DNA of 26,548 nucleotides from an uncultured Bacteroidales bacterium (GCA_902491795.1 CABUIX010000029.1:1-26548); one strand, 5' to 3'. Positions 1-8,397 are shown, counted from the stretch's first letter. Made by a program: numbers and translations. Notes: generated by a model from the letters alone, not told the origin.

Positions 1-55
1 TTTAGACATAACAAAACCCCGAAAGTTTTTTGTCTAACTTTCGGGGTGCATGTCA
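1..55 (-). mobile_element. Terminus of an IS3-type insertion sequence, running off the left edge
   Basis: Read on the minus strand from base 55, the sequence begins TGACATGCACCCCGAAAGTT. This is the style of terminal repeat seen in IS3-family (IS150-like) elements. It aligns without gaps to the element end at 26494 with 18 of 26 identities. A 12-bp hairpin follows (16-27 pairing with 36-47). Then at 9-1 comes ATG TCT AAA, which would be the first three codons (Met-Ser-Lys) of a transposase orfA continuing outside the window. The family assignment rests on remembered terminal-repeat style and on the match to the other end, since no transposase domain is visible. Confidence 0.6.
16..47 (-). terminator. 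12-bp hairpin with T-rich 3' side inside the IS terminus
   Basis: Bases 16-27 (ACCCCGAAAGTT) are a perfect inverted repeat of 36-47, with an 8-base loop. On the minus strand the hairpin is followed by TTTTGTTATG, so it can act as an intrinsic terminator. It lies between the IS edge and the putative orfA start. This placement fits shielding of transposase from outside transcription. It could also end transcripts of the gene at 99-893. Confidence 0.6.
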
Positions 56-60
56 CATGA

Positions 61-78
61 GTGCGGGGGCCTTTTTTT
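61..78. other. Apparent half of a bidirectional terminator, cut by the IS
   Basis: GTGCGGGGGCC followed by seven T residues looks exactly like the 3' half of an intrinsic terminator. Its pairing arm (GGCCCCCGCAC) is absent from the window. The arm begins five bases from the IS edge at 55, so the missing arm may lie on the far side of the insertion sequence. This is inference from layout. Confidence 0.4.
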
Positions 79-98
79 GTGGGCAGCTTTTGCTTCCC

Positions 99-893
99 CT
101 AGAAATTGCCGACGCTGCGGTAGTCCCAGCTGATGTATTTCTGGGTGAGCTTGCCCCTGTCGCCTATCATCGTATTCTCCTGGCTCACGATCTCCTCAGG
201 CCAGCCGTCCGGGAAGAACTTCAAGAAGAGATAGGAGTTGTGGATCGCGTCCTCGGTCACCTGCCCGTCGAATTCCGAATCGATGTTTTCCCTTGCTTCC
301 TTCGCTGCTCCGTCATCCAGCAGCACATCGACCAGATCTCCCAGCATTGCCTTGACGTCATCCCTGGGGATGTAGTTGTATATGTCCATGATGATTTCGT
401 ACTCGTTGGTGTCCGGATCCTCGGCGACATACATGTAGGTGTCCGATGCGTACTGCTCGTCGGTCTCGTCCTCATGTTCGCTGTATTCGCCTGCCGGGAA
501 CATCCCTCCGTGGCACTGGAACATGAGTTCGATTTCCTCGGTGTAGCCGTCCACCAGGGCGTCGGTGTCGATGCTCTTGAGCAGCCTGTCGACGTTGACG
601 CCTGCCGCCTCAATACTGTCGAGGTAGGGGATTCCCGAAATGACTTCCGCCAGGACGGACTTCGCCTGTCTTCTGACCTCATTGAGGTTGTCGTATTTGG
701 TCAGCTGCCCGAGCTCGTCAGTCTGGAACCTTATTGTCATGCCCACCGTCGACTCCTGCAGCTTCCTTACGACATCTCTGACTGTCTTCTGCATTCCCGA
801 TTCGAGAGTCTCGTCCGCAGCGAACTCCAGGAAGCGGTATTCCATTTTGTAGCCTTTGCTGGTCGAGTCGGTGACAGTGATCATCACCTTCAT
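99..893 (-). CDS. Uncharacterised acidic cytosolic protein, 264 aa
   Basis: I do not recognise this family. The product is 264 aa and strongly acidic in its middle (an E/D-rich stretch near residues 137-165). It has no signal peptide and no membrane segment, so a cytosolic protein is inferred. The start at 893 is the most upstream ATG in frame, since a stop codon lies a short way upstream. A second in-frame Met at residue 17, before EYRFLEF, is an alternative. The gene diverges from the DUF819 gene with under 50 bp between starts, so the two may share a control region. Its natural terminator appears to be the half-terminator at 61-78 next to the IS. Codon use matches the neighbours. Confidence 0.75.
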   Translation of the reverse strand: MKVMITVTDSTSKGYKMEYRFLEFAADETLESGMQKTVRDVVRKLQESTVGMTIRFQTDELGQLTKYDNLNEVRRQAKSVLAEVISGIPYLDSIEAAGVNVDRLLKSIDTDALVDGYTEEIELMFQCHGGMFPAGEYSEHEDETDEQYASDTYMYVAEDPDTNEYEIIMDIYNYIPRDDVKAMLGDLVDVLLDDGAAKEARENIDSEFDGQVTEDAIHNSYLFLKFFPDGWPEEIVSQENTMIGDRGKLTQKYISWDYRSVGNF

Positions 894-926
894 TGCCGCT
901 GCACGCTGCCATATCCGATTCTTGAG

Positions 927-934
927 TATATTTG
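927..934 (+). promoter_or_regulatory. Possible -7 promoter box (TATATTTG)
   Basis: This matches the Bacteroidota -7 consensus TAnnTTTG, but no TTTG lies 19-21 bases upstream. It is only 6 bases before the ATG at 941, so if real the transcript would be almost leaderless. Confidence 0.35.
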
Positions 935-940
935 TCCGTC

Positions 941-2104
941 ATGATCATGAACATTCTGTATCTGCTTCTTTTCCTTCTGGCCCCGGCCGGCGTGCTGTGG
1001 CTCTGCAGGAGGGTCAAAATCCTCGGGAAGATAGGTCCCGTGCTCATACTGTATTTCCTGGGCCTCGTCGTGGGGAACATCGGATGGAAGCCGTCAGGCC
1101 TGCCGGCTCTGCAGGACACCCTTACCAAAGTGACGGTACCGCTCGCGATTCCGCTGATGCTCTTCGGCTGCACCTTCAGGCGCAGCGAGACGCGAAGCCA
1201 ACTGCTCGCCCTCGTGACAGGTCTCGTGGCGGTAGTGATTGCGGTTTTCGCGGGCTTTCTCATCTTTGGCCGCTCACTTGACGACGGCGCCAAGGTCGGA
1301 GGCATGCTGACGGGGGTCTACACGGGCGGAACAGTCAATCTCGCGTCACTGCAGGCCATGCTGGCGGCTCCTGAGGAGACTTTCGTGCTCATGAATTCCT
1401 GCGACGTGGTGGTCAGTTTCCTGTATCTCGTGTTCCTCATGGCCGCCGGAATTCATGATTTCCGCCGCTGGCTCCCCAACCAGACAAACGTTGCGGCATC
1501 TGCTGAAGACGGACGGATCATCGGGGAGGCTGTCAGCCGGACTCAGGAGAATCCCTACAGGGGGCTGCTGAGCCGCTCCGGACTCAGGGACATAGGCATC
1601 CAGATCGGTACGGCTGCCGTTATAATCGCGGCCGCCGGGGGACTGGGACTGCTCTGCAGCGAGGATGCGTTCATGACGGTGTTCATCCTGACGCTCACGA
1701 CGCTCAGCATTGCTGCGTCATTCCTGAAGTTCATCCGGGGACGCAGGTACGGCTACGACGTGGGCATGTATTTCATCTACATATTCAGCATGACGGTTGC
1801 CTCCATGGCCGATTTCGGCAACCTTGACCTCGGCGGCAGCCTGAACCTGCTCGGCTATCTTGCACTGGCGGTTTTCGGCTCCCTGCTCCTGCAGGTGCTG
1901 ATGGCAAGGATCTTCCGCATCGATTCCGACACCATGGTGATCAGTTCCGTGGCGTTCATCTGTTCGCCGCCGTTCGTGCCCATGATGGCCGGAGCCATGA
2001 AGAACCGCAGGGTGCTCGCGAGCGGCCTTGCGATCGGAGTCTTTGGCTATGCCGCCGGAAACTACCTTGGCTACCTGATGTTCCGTCTGCTCTCGCTGCT
2101 GTGA
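941..2104 (+). CDS. DUF819-family integral membrane protein
   Basis: This is a 387-aa polytopic inner-membrane protein with about ten hydrophobic segments. The glycine-rich motif GVYTGGTVNLASL lies in its first half. Fold, length and this motif fit the DUF819 (YjcL-like) family, whose substrate is not established; a transport role is inferred from topology. I chose ATG 941, although ATG 947, two codons later, is equally possible. An in-frame TTG at 932 lies inside a promoter-like box and is unlikely. The gene converges on the beta-galactosidase gene with four bases between stops and no visible terminator, so antisense readthrough between the two is possible. Confidence 0.8.
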   Translation: MIMNILYLLLFLLAPAGVLWLCRRVKILGKIGPVLILYFLGLVVGNIGWKPSGLPALQDTLTKVTVPLAIPLMLFGCTFRRSETRSQLLALVTGLVAVVIAVFAGFLIFGRSLDDGAKVGGMLTGVYTGGTVNLASLQAMLAAPEETFVLMNSCDVVVSFLYLVFLMAAGIHDFRRWLPNQTNVAASAEDGRIIGEAVSRTQENPYRGLLSRSGLRDIGIQIGTAAVIIAAAGGLGLLCSEDAFMTVFILTLTTLSIAASFLKFIRGRRYGYDVGMYFIYIFSMTVASMADFGNLDLGGSLNLLGYLALAVFGSLLLQVLMARIFRIDSDTMVISSVAFICSPPFVPMMAGAMKNRRVLASGLAIGVFGYAAGNYLGYLMFRLLSLL

Positions 2105-2108
2105 GAAG

Positions 2109-5100
2109 TCAGAATACCTTTTCGACCGGAGTGATGCTGAACAGGAATTCGTAGTCTTTGTAGCCTACCAGATATTCGGGTCTTGCAATCCTGCCCCAGC
2201 TGTTCTCGCAGCCAAGTCCGGCCTGCACGAGGTCGAAGCAGAGATTGGTGAGATCCGATTCGGCCACTTCCTGCGAATGTCCGTTCGCCTTTTCCGCGCC
2301 CTCGTCAAGCGATTCTATCGTGTAGTGCAGGGCAGATGCGGAGAAGGGGTTCGCTGCCCTGATCTCCAGTCCGTTGCCCTCGGCGTCGAATACTCTCCAC
2401 CAGCGGATGTCGCTCTTGGTGCCTGTCTCCTGGGGCCTGATGTAGGGGTAGAACTGTTCGTCGACGCTCTGGCGGTATATGCCAAGGTCAGCGCAGTTCT
2501 TCCTGTCGGCGTAGTTCTCGATGGGGCCGCGTCCGTAATATTCGATGCTGCCGAACTCGCGCGGCATCGGAAGCTGCATGCCGAAGCGGAACATGTTCGG
2601 AACGTCCGTCCGGCCCTTGTCGGCCTTGAGGCTTTCCCTGACGAGCATTCCGCCTTCGTTGTCGATGGTGTAGGATATCTCGAGCACGGCTCCGGTCTGC
2701 GGCATTGTCAGCCTTGTCCTCACTACTGCAAGTCCGTCCTCGATTGCGCCCTCGAGCTGCTCAAGCTTCATCTCGGGGTTCTTCCACACTGCATATTTTG
2801 TCTGCAGATTGGCTCCGAAGTCGTTGTCGGTCGGTGCTCTCCAGAAATTCGGCCTCAGCTGTGCACCTTCCTTGAGGAAGACGGTGCCATCCTTCTCGTA
2901 GCGGCAGATGAATCCGCTGCGGCGGCTGAAGTCGATGCGGAAGTCCTCTCCCGTGACACTCAGGCAGTTCGCCTCGTTCTCGACGATAACAGGGGCGGCA
3001 GTCGGGCTGTTGGGGCCGGAGATGTTCTGCACTGAGGGATAATGCTCGACCGCAGGGGTCAGCTGCAGCTGGTCTTTCGCGACGCAGTGGCCGGCTTCGA
3101 GCAGACCCTCGGCCTCCTTCAGGCAGTAACTGAGGTTCAGCAGCCACTCGTGTTCCGAATCGGTGTCCCCGACGGGAAGATCAATGCTTCCGTGCTCTCC
3201 GGGACCTATGTGCGGCAGATTCTCCACGCTCCCGCTCCTGACGGGATAGCCGTCGCGCAGCAGAGTCCACTCGAGTCGGTATGCATCGAGGCTGCGGAAG
3301 AAGAATTCGTTGTATATGTCGACGGAACCGTTTTCCAGCAGGCTGCTGTGGATGTCCTGGTAAATCCTGCCGACTTCGTACATGTGGGGGTTGGGTCTGC
3401 GGTCGGGGTTCACGAGCCCGTTGTCGCAGAAGTTGAAGTCCGAACCGTCATAGGGGTTGAAGTCCCCGCCGTAGGCGTAGATCATTGCCCCGTCCTTGCC
3501 CTTCATTCTCGGTGACTGGTCCACGAAGTCCCAGATGAATCCTCCCTGGTATTTGGGGTACTTGCGGATGATGTCCCAGTATTCCTTGAATCCGCCTTCG
3601 GAATTGCCCATCGCATGCGCGTATTCGCACTGTATCATCGGTTTCTGCTTTGACGGGTCCTCACTGTAGCGGATGCAGGCGTCGTAGCCGAGGTACATGG
3701 GGCAGTAGATGTCGGTCTTGCCGTCGTATTTGGCCTGCTCGTACTGGACCGGACGCGAAGGATCCTCGGCCTTCACCCAGTCGTATGCAGCCTCGAAGTT
3801 TGGACCGTAGCCGGCTTCGTTGCCGAGCGACCAGAAGATGATGCTCGGGTGGTTGAAATTCCTGCGGACATTGCGCTGGTTCCTTTCGAGGTGCGCCTGG
3901 GCGTAGTCGTCACGCTTTGCGAGGGTGCGCTCTCCGTAGCCCATTCCGTGGCTCTCGATGTTCGCTTCAGCCACCATGTAGATGCCGTAGCGGTCGCAGA
4001 GCTCGTACCAGTAGGGGTCGTCGGGGTAGTGGCAGGTCCGCACGGCGTTGATGTTGAATTGCTTCATCAGCCTGATGTCCTGAAGCATCCTCTCACGGCT
4101 CACCACATATCCTCCGTCGGGGTCCATCTCGTGGCGGTTTGCTCCCTTGAACAGCACGCTGCGGCCGTTGACGAGTACCTGTGCGTCCCTGATCTCGATC
4201 TTTCTGAATCCGACGTTGACCGGGATGGTCTCGTCTCCGCTGCTGACAACGATCCTGTAGAGGTACGGGGTCTCTGCGGTCCACTTCTCGGGATCAGCGA
4301 TGTTGAATGAATATTTCCCTGGAGACTGTACCTCTTCGGCCAAAATCTGCTTGCCGTCGGCATCCAGCAGTTCCAGCGAGACTCCGAGCTTGCTGTCGCC
4401 GGAGAGTTCTACCTCGAGTACTGCGTCGCGGTACTCCGGGTCAAGGTCTGTGTGTACGCGGATGTCCTCGACCCTTTTCCTGTCGCGGGCATAGAGCCAG
4501 CAGTCCCTTCCGACTCCTGAATAGCGGAAGAAGTCTTGGTCTTCGAGATAGGTTCCGTCGCACCAGCGGAATACCTGGAAGCAGATCAGGTTCTTCTGTC
4601 CGGGAACCAGGTAGCGCGTGAGGTCAAATTCTGCCTCAAGCTTGCTGTCCTCGCTGTAGCCGGCATATTTGCCGTTGACCCAGAGGTACATGTTTGAGGT
4701 AACGGAACCGAAGTGGGCTATGATGTCCTTTCCCTTCCAGTCGGCCGGAATTTCCACTGTCCTGCGGTAGCTGCCCACGTGGTTGTTCTCCACCGGCACG
4801 TAGGGCGGGTCGTTCCTGTACTGGTTGCGCCAGGCATATCCGGTGTTGACGTAGATCGGGTCACCGTAGCCGTTGAGCTCCCAGACTCCGGGAACCGGCA
4901 TCTCGCCCCAGTGGCTGTCGTCGTAGTCGGTGCGGAAGAAGCCCGTGGGCCGCTGGTTTGCGTCACGCACCCATGCGAATTTCCATTTTCCGTTGAGACT
5001 CAGGAAGTTGGATGAATTTTCCTGAATCCCCTCCAGCGCCGCCTCGCGACTCTCGTACGCGAAGTATGTGCTGTGCATCGGGGCCCTGCCGTACGAATTG

Positions 5101-5195
5101 ACCCTGGGGTCTTTCCATTCGGTGAAACTTTGCGCTCCGGCACAGATGCCTGCGGCGAGCAGCAGGAGCGCGGCGGTCAGAAATTTTGTGTTCAT
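2109..5195 (-). CDS. Secreted GH2 beta-galactosidase (LacZ-type)
   Basis: This is a 1028-aa glycoside hydrolase family 2 enzyme, close in length to E. coli LacZ. It should hydrolyse terminal beta-galactosides from oligosaccharides or glycans. The N-terminal sugar-binding domain, Ig-like domain, TIM barrel and C-terminal beta-sandwich are in the usual order. The general acid/base is E460 in WSLGNEAGYG and the nucleophile is E524 in the CEYAHAMGNS motif. A signal peptide (MNTKFLTAALLLLAAGICAGAQ) places it in the periplasm or beyond, unlike cytosolic E. coli LacZ. The start at 5195 was chosen because the signal peptide begins there and a TATCTTTA box sits 21 bases upstream; in-frame codons up to 5231 would cover that box. 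It diverges from a carbohydrate esterase. No SusC/SusD pair is present, so this is not a complete polysaccharide utilisation locus. Confidence 0.95.
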   Translation of the reverse strand: MNTKFLTAALLLLAAGICAGAQSFTEWKDPRVNSYGRAPMHSTYFAYESREAALEGIQENSSNFLSLNGKWKFAWVRDANQRPTGFFRTDYDDSHWGEMPVPGVWELNGYGDPIYVNTGYAWRNQYRNDPPYVPVENNHVGSYRRTVEIPADWKGKDIIAHFGSVTSNMYLWVNGKYAGYSEDSKLEAEFDLTRYLVPGQKNLICFQVFRWCDGTYLEDQDFFRYSGVGRDCWLYARDRKRVEDIRVHTDLDPEYRDAVLEVELSGDSKLGVSLELLDADGKQILAEEVQSPGKYSFNIADPEKWTAETPYLYRIVVSSGDETIPVNVGFRKIEIRDAQVLVNGRSVLFKGANRHEMDPDGGYVVSRERMLQDIRLMKQFNINAVRTCHYPDDPYWYELCDRYGIYMVAEANIESHGMGYGERTLAKRDDYAQAHLERNQRNVRRNFNHPSIIFWSLGNEAGYGPNFEAAYDWVKAEDPSRPVQYEQAKYDGKTDIYCPMYLGYDACIRYSEDPSKQKPMIQCEYAHAMGNSEGGFKEYWDIIRKYPKYQGGFIWDFVDQSPRMKGKDGAMIYAYGGDFNPYDGSDFNFCDNGLVNPDRRPNPHMYEVGRIYQDIHSSLLENGSVDIYNEFFFRSLDAYRLEWTLLRDGYPVRSGSVENLPHIGPGEHGSIDLPVGDTDSEHEWLLNLSYCLKEAEGLLEAGHCVAKDQLQLTPAVEHYPSVQNISGPNSPTAAPVIVENEANCLSVTGEDFRIDFSRRSGFICRYEKDGTVFLKEGAQLRPNFWRAPTDNDFGANLQTKYAVWKNPEMKLEQLEGAIEDGLAVVRTRLTMPQTGAVLEISYTIDNEGGMLVRESLKADKGRTDVPNMFRFGMQLPMPREFGSIEYYGRGPIENYADRKNCADLGIYRQSVDEQFYPYIRPQETGTKSDIRWWRVFDAEGNGLEIRAANPFSASALHYTIESLDEGAEKANGHSQEVAESDLTNLCFDLVQAGLGCENSWGRIARPEYLVGYKDYEFLFSITPVEKVF

Positions 5196-5216
5196 AAATG
5201 CAGTTTTAGTGTCGGA

Positions 5217-5224
5217 TAAAGATA
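5217..5224 (-). promoter_or_regulatory. -7 promoter box TATCTTTA for the beta-galactosidase
   Basis: On the minus strand CGTATCTTTA lies 21 bases before the ATG at 5195. The same CGTATCTTTA recurs before the M23 peptidase gene, which supports a real box. A clear -33 element was not found. Confidence 0.5.
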
Positions 5225-5291
5225 CGCACAATAATTGGATCGCGGCTGCTGGAATTCAAAAAAAACATAGCCGCGGAACGGATGAATTTTG

Positions 5292-5299
5292 TATTTTCG
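5292..5299 (+). promoter_or_regulatory. -7 promoter box TATTTTCG for the CE6-like esterase
   Basis: TTTTGTATTTTCGCGG precedes the ATG at 5317. It is a TTCG variant of TAnnTTTG, and the same context recurs at 8398 and 21126. The -33 element is unclear. Confidence 0.4.
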
Positions 5300-5316
5300 C
5301 GGAAATTTTTTGGCTT

Positions 5317-6099
5317 ATGAAAAATCTGCTGACGGCGCTCGCCTTTGCGCTCCTGCCGATTTCCTTGGTGTCCGGCCGTGACAAGGCTGCTCAGTTGCCC
5401 GAAATGGACATTTATCTCTGCATCGGCCAGTCCAATATGGCCGGGAGGGGAGAGTTGACCGAAGAGTATGCCGACACTCTTGACAATGTCTGGCTTCTGA
5501 ATTCCGACGGAGAGATGGAACCTGCAAGCAATCCTCTCAACAAGTATTCTTCAATACGCAAGGACCTGAAACTTCAGGGGGTCGGTCCTGCCTGGTCTTT
5601 TGCCGGAACGATTGCCGATGAAACCGGAAATCCGGTCGGCCTTGTGGTGAACGCCAGGGGCGGCAGTTCAATCGATTCGTGGCTCAAGGGCTCTGAGGAC
5701 GGCTATTATGAGAAGGCGCTCGAACGTGTGCGTCAGGCATTGAAATACGGCACTCTCAAGGCCGTGATCTGGCACCAGGGCGAAACTGATGTCGACGATC
5801 CGCAGGCTTACCTTCCCAAGCTCTGCAAGTTTGTGGCTGATCTCAGGGAAGATCTTGGGCAGCCTGAACTTCCGTTCGTGCTGGGGGAGCTGGCGCAATG
5901 GCTGCAGTATGACACGGCTGAGGAGTTCAACGAGATGCTGCGCTCGGCGCCCGGATGCATTTCCCGTTGCGCGTGCGTATCGTCCGAGGATCTGACCCCT
6001 CTGAGGGACGAGAATGACCCTCATTTCGATGCAGCCAGCCAGATTGTTTTCGGACAGAGGTATGCCGAGGCCGTGCTGATGCTGCTGCAATGGGAATAA
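5317..6099 (+). CDS. Secreted SGNH/CE6-type carbohydrate acetylesterase (SASA domain)
   Basis: This 260-aa secreted protein has the sialate O-acetylesterase / acetylxylan esterase (SASA, CE6-like) fold. It probably removes O-acetyl groups from a glycan. The catalytic Ser is S39 in GQSNMAG. The conserved block III is WHQGE (152-156), and the catalytic His is H236 in the DPHF motif. A signal peptide covers about residues 1-20. The start at 5317 is fixed by that signal peptide and by the promoter-like box 17 bases upstream; the frame stays open further upstream but without sense. It diverges from the beta-galactosidase gene across about 120 bp, which suggests joint use in deacetylating and trimming a galactosylated glycan. 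The substrate cannot be read from sequence. Confidence 0.88.
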   Translation: MKNLLTALAFALLPISLVSGRDKAAQLPEMDIYLCIGQSNMAGRGELTEEYADTLDNVWLLNSDGEMEPASNPLNKYSSIRKDLKLQGVGPAWSFAGTIADETGNPVGLVVNARGGSSIDSWLKGSEDGYYEKALERVRQALKYGTLKAVIWHQGETDVDDPQAYLPKLCKFVADLREDLGQPELPFVLGELAQWLQYDTAEEFNEMLRSAPGCISRCACVSSEDLTPLRDENDPHFDAASQIVFGQRYAEAVLMLLQWE

Positions 6100-6120
6100 T
6101 GCAGGCGGAAGGCTTGCATT
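6098..6120 (+). terminator. Hairpin overlapping the esterase stop codon
   Basis: AATGCAGGC pairs with GCTTGCATT (one G-U pair) around a GGAAG loop. The T tract is short (TTT). The hairpin includes two bases of the esterase stop codon and contains the TTG of the next promoter, so it is a weak or partial terminator. Confidence 0.4.
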
Positions 6121-6143
6121 TACTGAAAACTTGCGTACCTTTA
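6114..6143 (+). promoter_or_regulatory. Promoter of the lipid operon (TTG-N19-TACCTTTA)
   Basis: TTG at 6114-6116 is followed after 19 bases by TACCTTTA at 6136-6143, a good match to the Bacteroidota TTTG-N19-21-TAnnTTTG arrangement. It favours the ATG at 6166 over that at 6151 as the translation start. Confidence 0.55.
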
Positions 6144-6165
6144 CTTCATTATGCAAGAAAAAGAT

Positions 6166-6861
6166 ATGCAGGAAATAAAACAGGCGGAACGGATTCAGAC
6201 TTCTATCCTCAATGCCGCCGAAAAAAAGGTTCTGGTGCGGCTTGCCAAGCGTCAGCCCAGGTGGATGACCTCTGATATCCTTACCGCCATAGGCTCCTTC
6301 GGGGCAGTCGTGATCGCTGCCGGCTATATTCTTACGAACCTGAACGTCAATTTTCTCTGGCTTGCCTCTTTGGGCTTCGTGATCAACTGGTACGGGGATT
6401 CGCTCGACGGCACTCTTGCCAGGGTGCGCAATACCCAGCGTCCTGTTTACGGCTATTATCTCGACCATACCGTCGACGGCATCAATGAGAGCCTGATGTT
6501 CTTGGGAATCGGGCTTTCAGGTCTCATTCATTTTCCTTTGGCACTTGCCATTCTGGTGGTGTACCTGCTCCTTACGATAAACGTCAGTGTCAATGCACAT
6601 CTGAGGAAGGAGTTCCGTCTGACCTATGCCAAGCTCGGACCTACCGAATTCCGAATTCTTGGCATAATTGCCAATACTCTTTTCGTGCTGGTCACGCCGC
6701 TCAGGGATTTTTCGGCGGAAGTGAGTCTGTTCGGACGGGCAGTCACCCTTCAGGCCCTGGATTTTGCAGGACTGTTTGTCCTGCTCCTTCTTCTGGTGAT
6801 ATATTTTTCCACCATCATTGCCGACGCACGCTATTACGCAAAGATAGATCCCCGGAAATAG
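6166..6861 (+). CDS. CDP-alcohol phosphatidyltransferase family membrane protein
   Basis: This 231-aa membrane enzyme should transfer a phosphatidyl (or similar) group from a CDP-alcohol to an acceptor in phospholipid synthesis. The family signature is visible: D78, D81-G82, A85-R86, G96, D100 and D104 in the order DxxDGxxAR...GxxxDxxxD. Nine residues separate AR and G, one more than the eight in the PgsA pattern. About five to six transmembrane segments follow. The acceptor (glycerol-phosphate, inositol, serine or another) cannot be assigned. Start 6166 was chosen because the promoter box at 6136-6143 would leave only a few leader bases before the upstream in-frame ATG at 6151. It lies 13 bases before the cardiolipin synthase gene, so the two are probably co-transcribed. 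Confidence 0.88.
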   Translation: MQEIKQAERIQTSILNAAEKKVLVRLAKRQPRWMTSDILTAIGSFGAVVIAAGYILTNLNVNFLWLASLGFVINWYGDSLDGTLARVRNTQRPVYGYYLDHTVDGINESLMFLGIGLSGLIHFPLALAILVVYLLLTINVSVNAHLRKEFRLTYAKLGPTEFRILGIIANTLFVLVTPLRDFSAEVSLFGRAVTLQALDFAGLFVLLLLLVIYFSTIIADARYYAKIDPRK

Positions 6862-6874
6862 GGAAGGACACATC

Positions 6875-8281
6875 ATGCCGCTGTGGTTGGACATTCTGCT
6901 GGTGATTGCCGTTCTCAGCATCGTGACCATGGTCATTGCGGAGAACCGCCATCCCGTGCGTACCCTGGCATGGATCATGGTGCTGGTTTTTCTTCCCGGC
7001 GTGGGGCTTCTGCTGTATTTCCTGTTCGGCATTGACAACCGGGGCAAGCGCCTGATTTCCGATGATGACCTGCGCAGGCTCAAGTCGATGACGGAGGCAA
7101 AGGAGGCCCGGGCCATCTGCACGGTGCCGCCTGCGGAAAACGAGGATCTGGTGCAGCTGCTCTGGCGCACCAACAGGGCATATCCGCTGGAAGGCAATGC
7201 CGTGAGAGTCTACACGGACTTTGACTCTATGTTTCATGACCTGCTCTGCGACCTTGAGAGCGCGCATGACCATATTCATTTCGAGTTCTTCAAGATTGAG
7301 GACGACCCGATCGGCCGAATGATTGAGGATTTGCTGGTGCGCAAGGCCAAGGCCGGGCTCGAGGTGAGGCTTCAGTACGACGATGCCGCGAATCTTTCCC
7401 GCAAGAAGTTCTTCCGGCGCATGGAGCAGGGAGGCGTGCAGGTGCAGCCTTTCATCAAGGTTGAGATACCGTTCCTTTCAAGCAACACCAACTACCGCAA
7501 TCACCGCAAGGTGGTGGTGATAGACGGAAAAGTGGGATACCTGGGAGGAATGAATATAGCTGAGAGATATTCTACAGGCATCAGGGGAGGGAAATGGCGC
7601 GACACTCACATGCGGGTTGAAGGCCCTGCGGTATCGGAACTCCAGACCAGCTTCCTTGCCGACTGGCAGTTCTCTTCCAGGGAACTTCTCTGCTCGGACA
7701 GATATTACCCTGAGATCATGCCTTGCGGCGACGTGATGATGCAGGTGGCGACTTCGGGTCCGATGGACGAGTGGCGCGTGATAATGCAGGGCATAATCAG
7801 GATGATTTCCAGCAGCAGCCGGTACATTTATATCCAGTCTCCGTATCTGATACCCACTGTACCCGTGCTTGATGCCCTTCGCAACGCTGCCCTGTCCGGT
7901 GTCGATGTAAGAATTATGATCCCTTACCGCGGTGACAAGGGGATAACGGTGCCCCTTGCTTCCCGCTCGTATGTCAAGGACGTTGTCGACGCGGGAGTCA
8001 AGGTCTTCTTCTATCCCCACGGATACATGCATTCGAAGGCCATTGTGTCCGATGACTGTGTGGCAACAATCGGGTCCACAAATATGGATGTGCGCAGTTA
8101 TGAGCAGGATTTCGAGATAAACGCCTTCATCTATGACCGGAAGGTCGCCGCCGGGGTCAGGGATGCGTTTCTCGAAGACCAGAAGTCCTGCTGGCAGGTT
8201 GACCCGGAACTTTGGGCCCGCCGTTCTTCGTTCACCAGGTATCTGGAATCTCTGGCGAGGTTGCTTTCACCTTTGCTTTAG
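6875..8281 (+). CDS. cls: Cardiolipin synthase, phospholipase D type
   Basis: This 468-aa enzyme condenses phosphatidylglycerol-type lipids into cardiolipin at the inner membrane. It has two N-terminal membrane helices (about residues 4-22 and 30-51). Two HKD motifs follow: H210/K212/D217 in HRKVVVIDG, and H386/K388/D393 in HSKAIVSD. Each is followed by the usual G-x-x-N block (GGMN, GSTN). Length and layout match ClsA-type enzymes. It starts 13 bases after the CDP-alcohol phosphatidyltransferase gene, which could supply its phospholipid substrate. No clear terminator follows; about 150 bp of non-coding DNA, becoming very AT-rich, separates it from the next gene. Confidence 0.95.
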   Translation: MPLWLDILLVIAVLSIVTMVIAENRHPVRTLAWIMVLVFLPGVGLLLYFLFGIDNRGKRLISDDDLRRLKSMTEAKEARAICTVPPAENEDLVQLLWRTNRAYPLEGNAVRVYTDFDSMFHDLLCDLESAHDHIHFEFFKIEDDPIGRMIEDLLVRKAKAGLEVRLQYDDAANLSRKKFFRRMEQGGVQVQPFIKVEIPFLSSNTNYRNHRKVVVIDGKVGYLGGMNIAERYSTGIRGGKWRDTHMRVEGPAVSELQTSFLADWQFSSRELLCSDRYYPEIMPCGDVMMQVATSGPMDEWRVIMQGIIRMISSSSRYIYIQSPYLIPTVPVLDALRNAALSGVDVRIMIPYRGDKGITVPLASRSYVKDVVDAGVKVFFYPHGYMHSKAIVSDDCVATIGSTNMDVRSYEQDFEINAFIYDRKVAAGVRDAFLEDQKSCWQVDPELWARRSSFTRYLESLARLLSPLL

Positions 8282-8397
8282 CCTGTCTTTCCGTGAGTTG
8301 CGTGTTTGCCCATGCCGTTTCGGACCGCCGCCGTGCCGGCCGGAAAAAATTATTATTAAATTTTTAATTAAGCGGTACAACGGGACAAATTTTATTG

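Noticed and set aside
30..944. A 304-codon plus-strand open frame opposite the 264-aa gene
   Set aside because: It is the mirror of the minus-strand gene in GC-rich DNA, with no signal or domain. The 264-aa frame has better composition and a sensible divergent layout.
5068..5316. Upstream extension of the esterase frame
   Set aside because: The extension overlaps the beta-galactosidase start and its promoter. The signal peptide begins at 5317, so the extra 83 codons are not coding.
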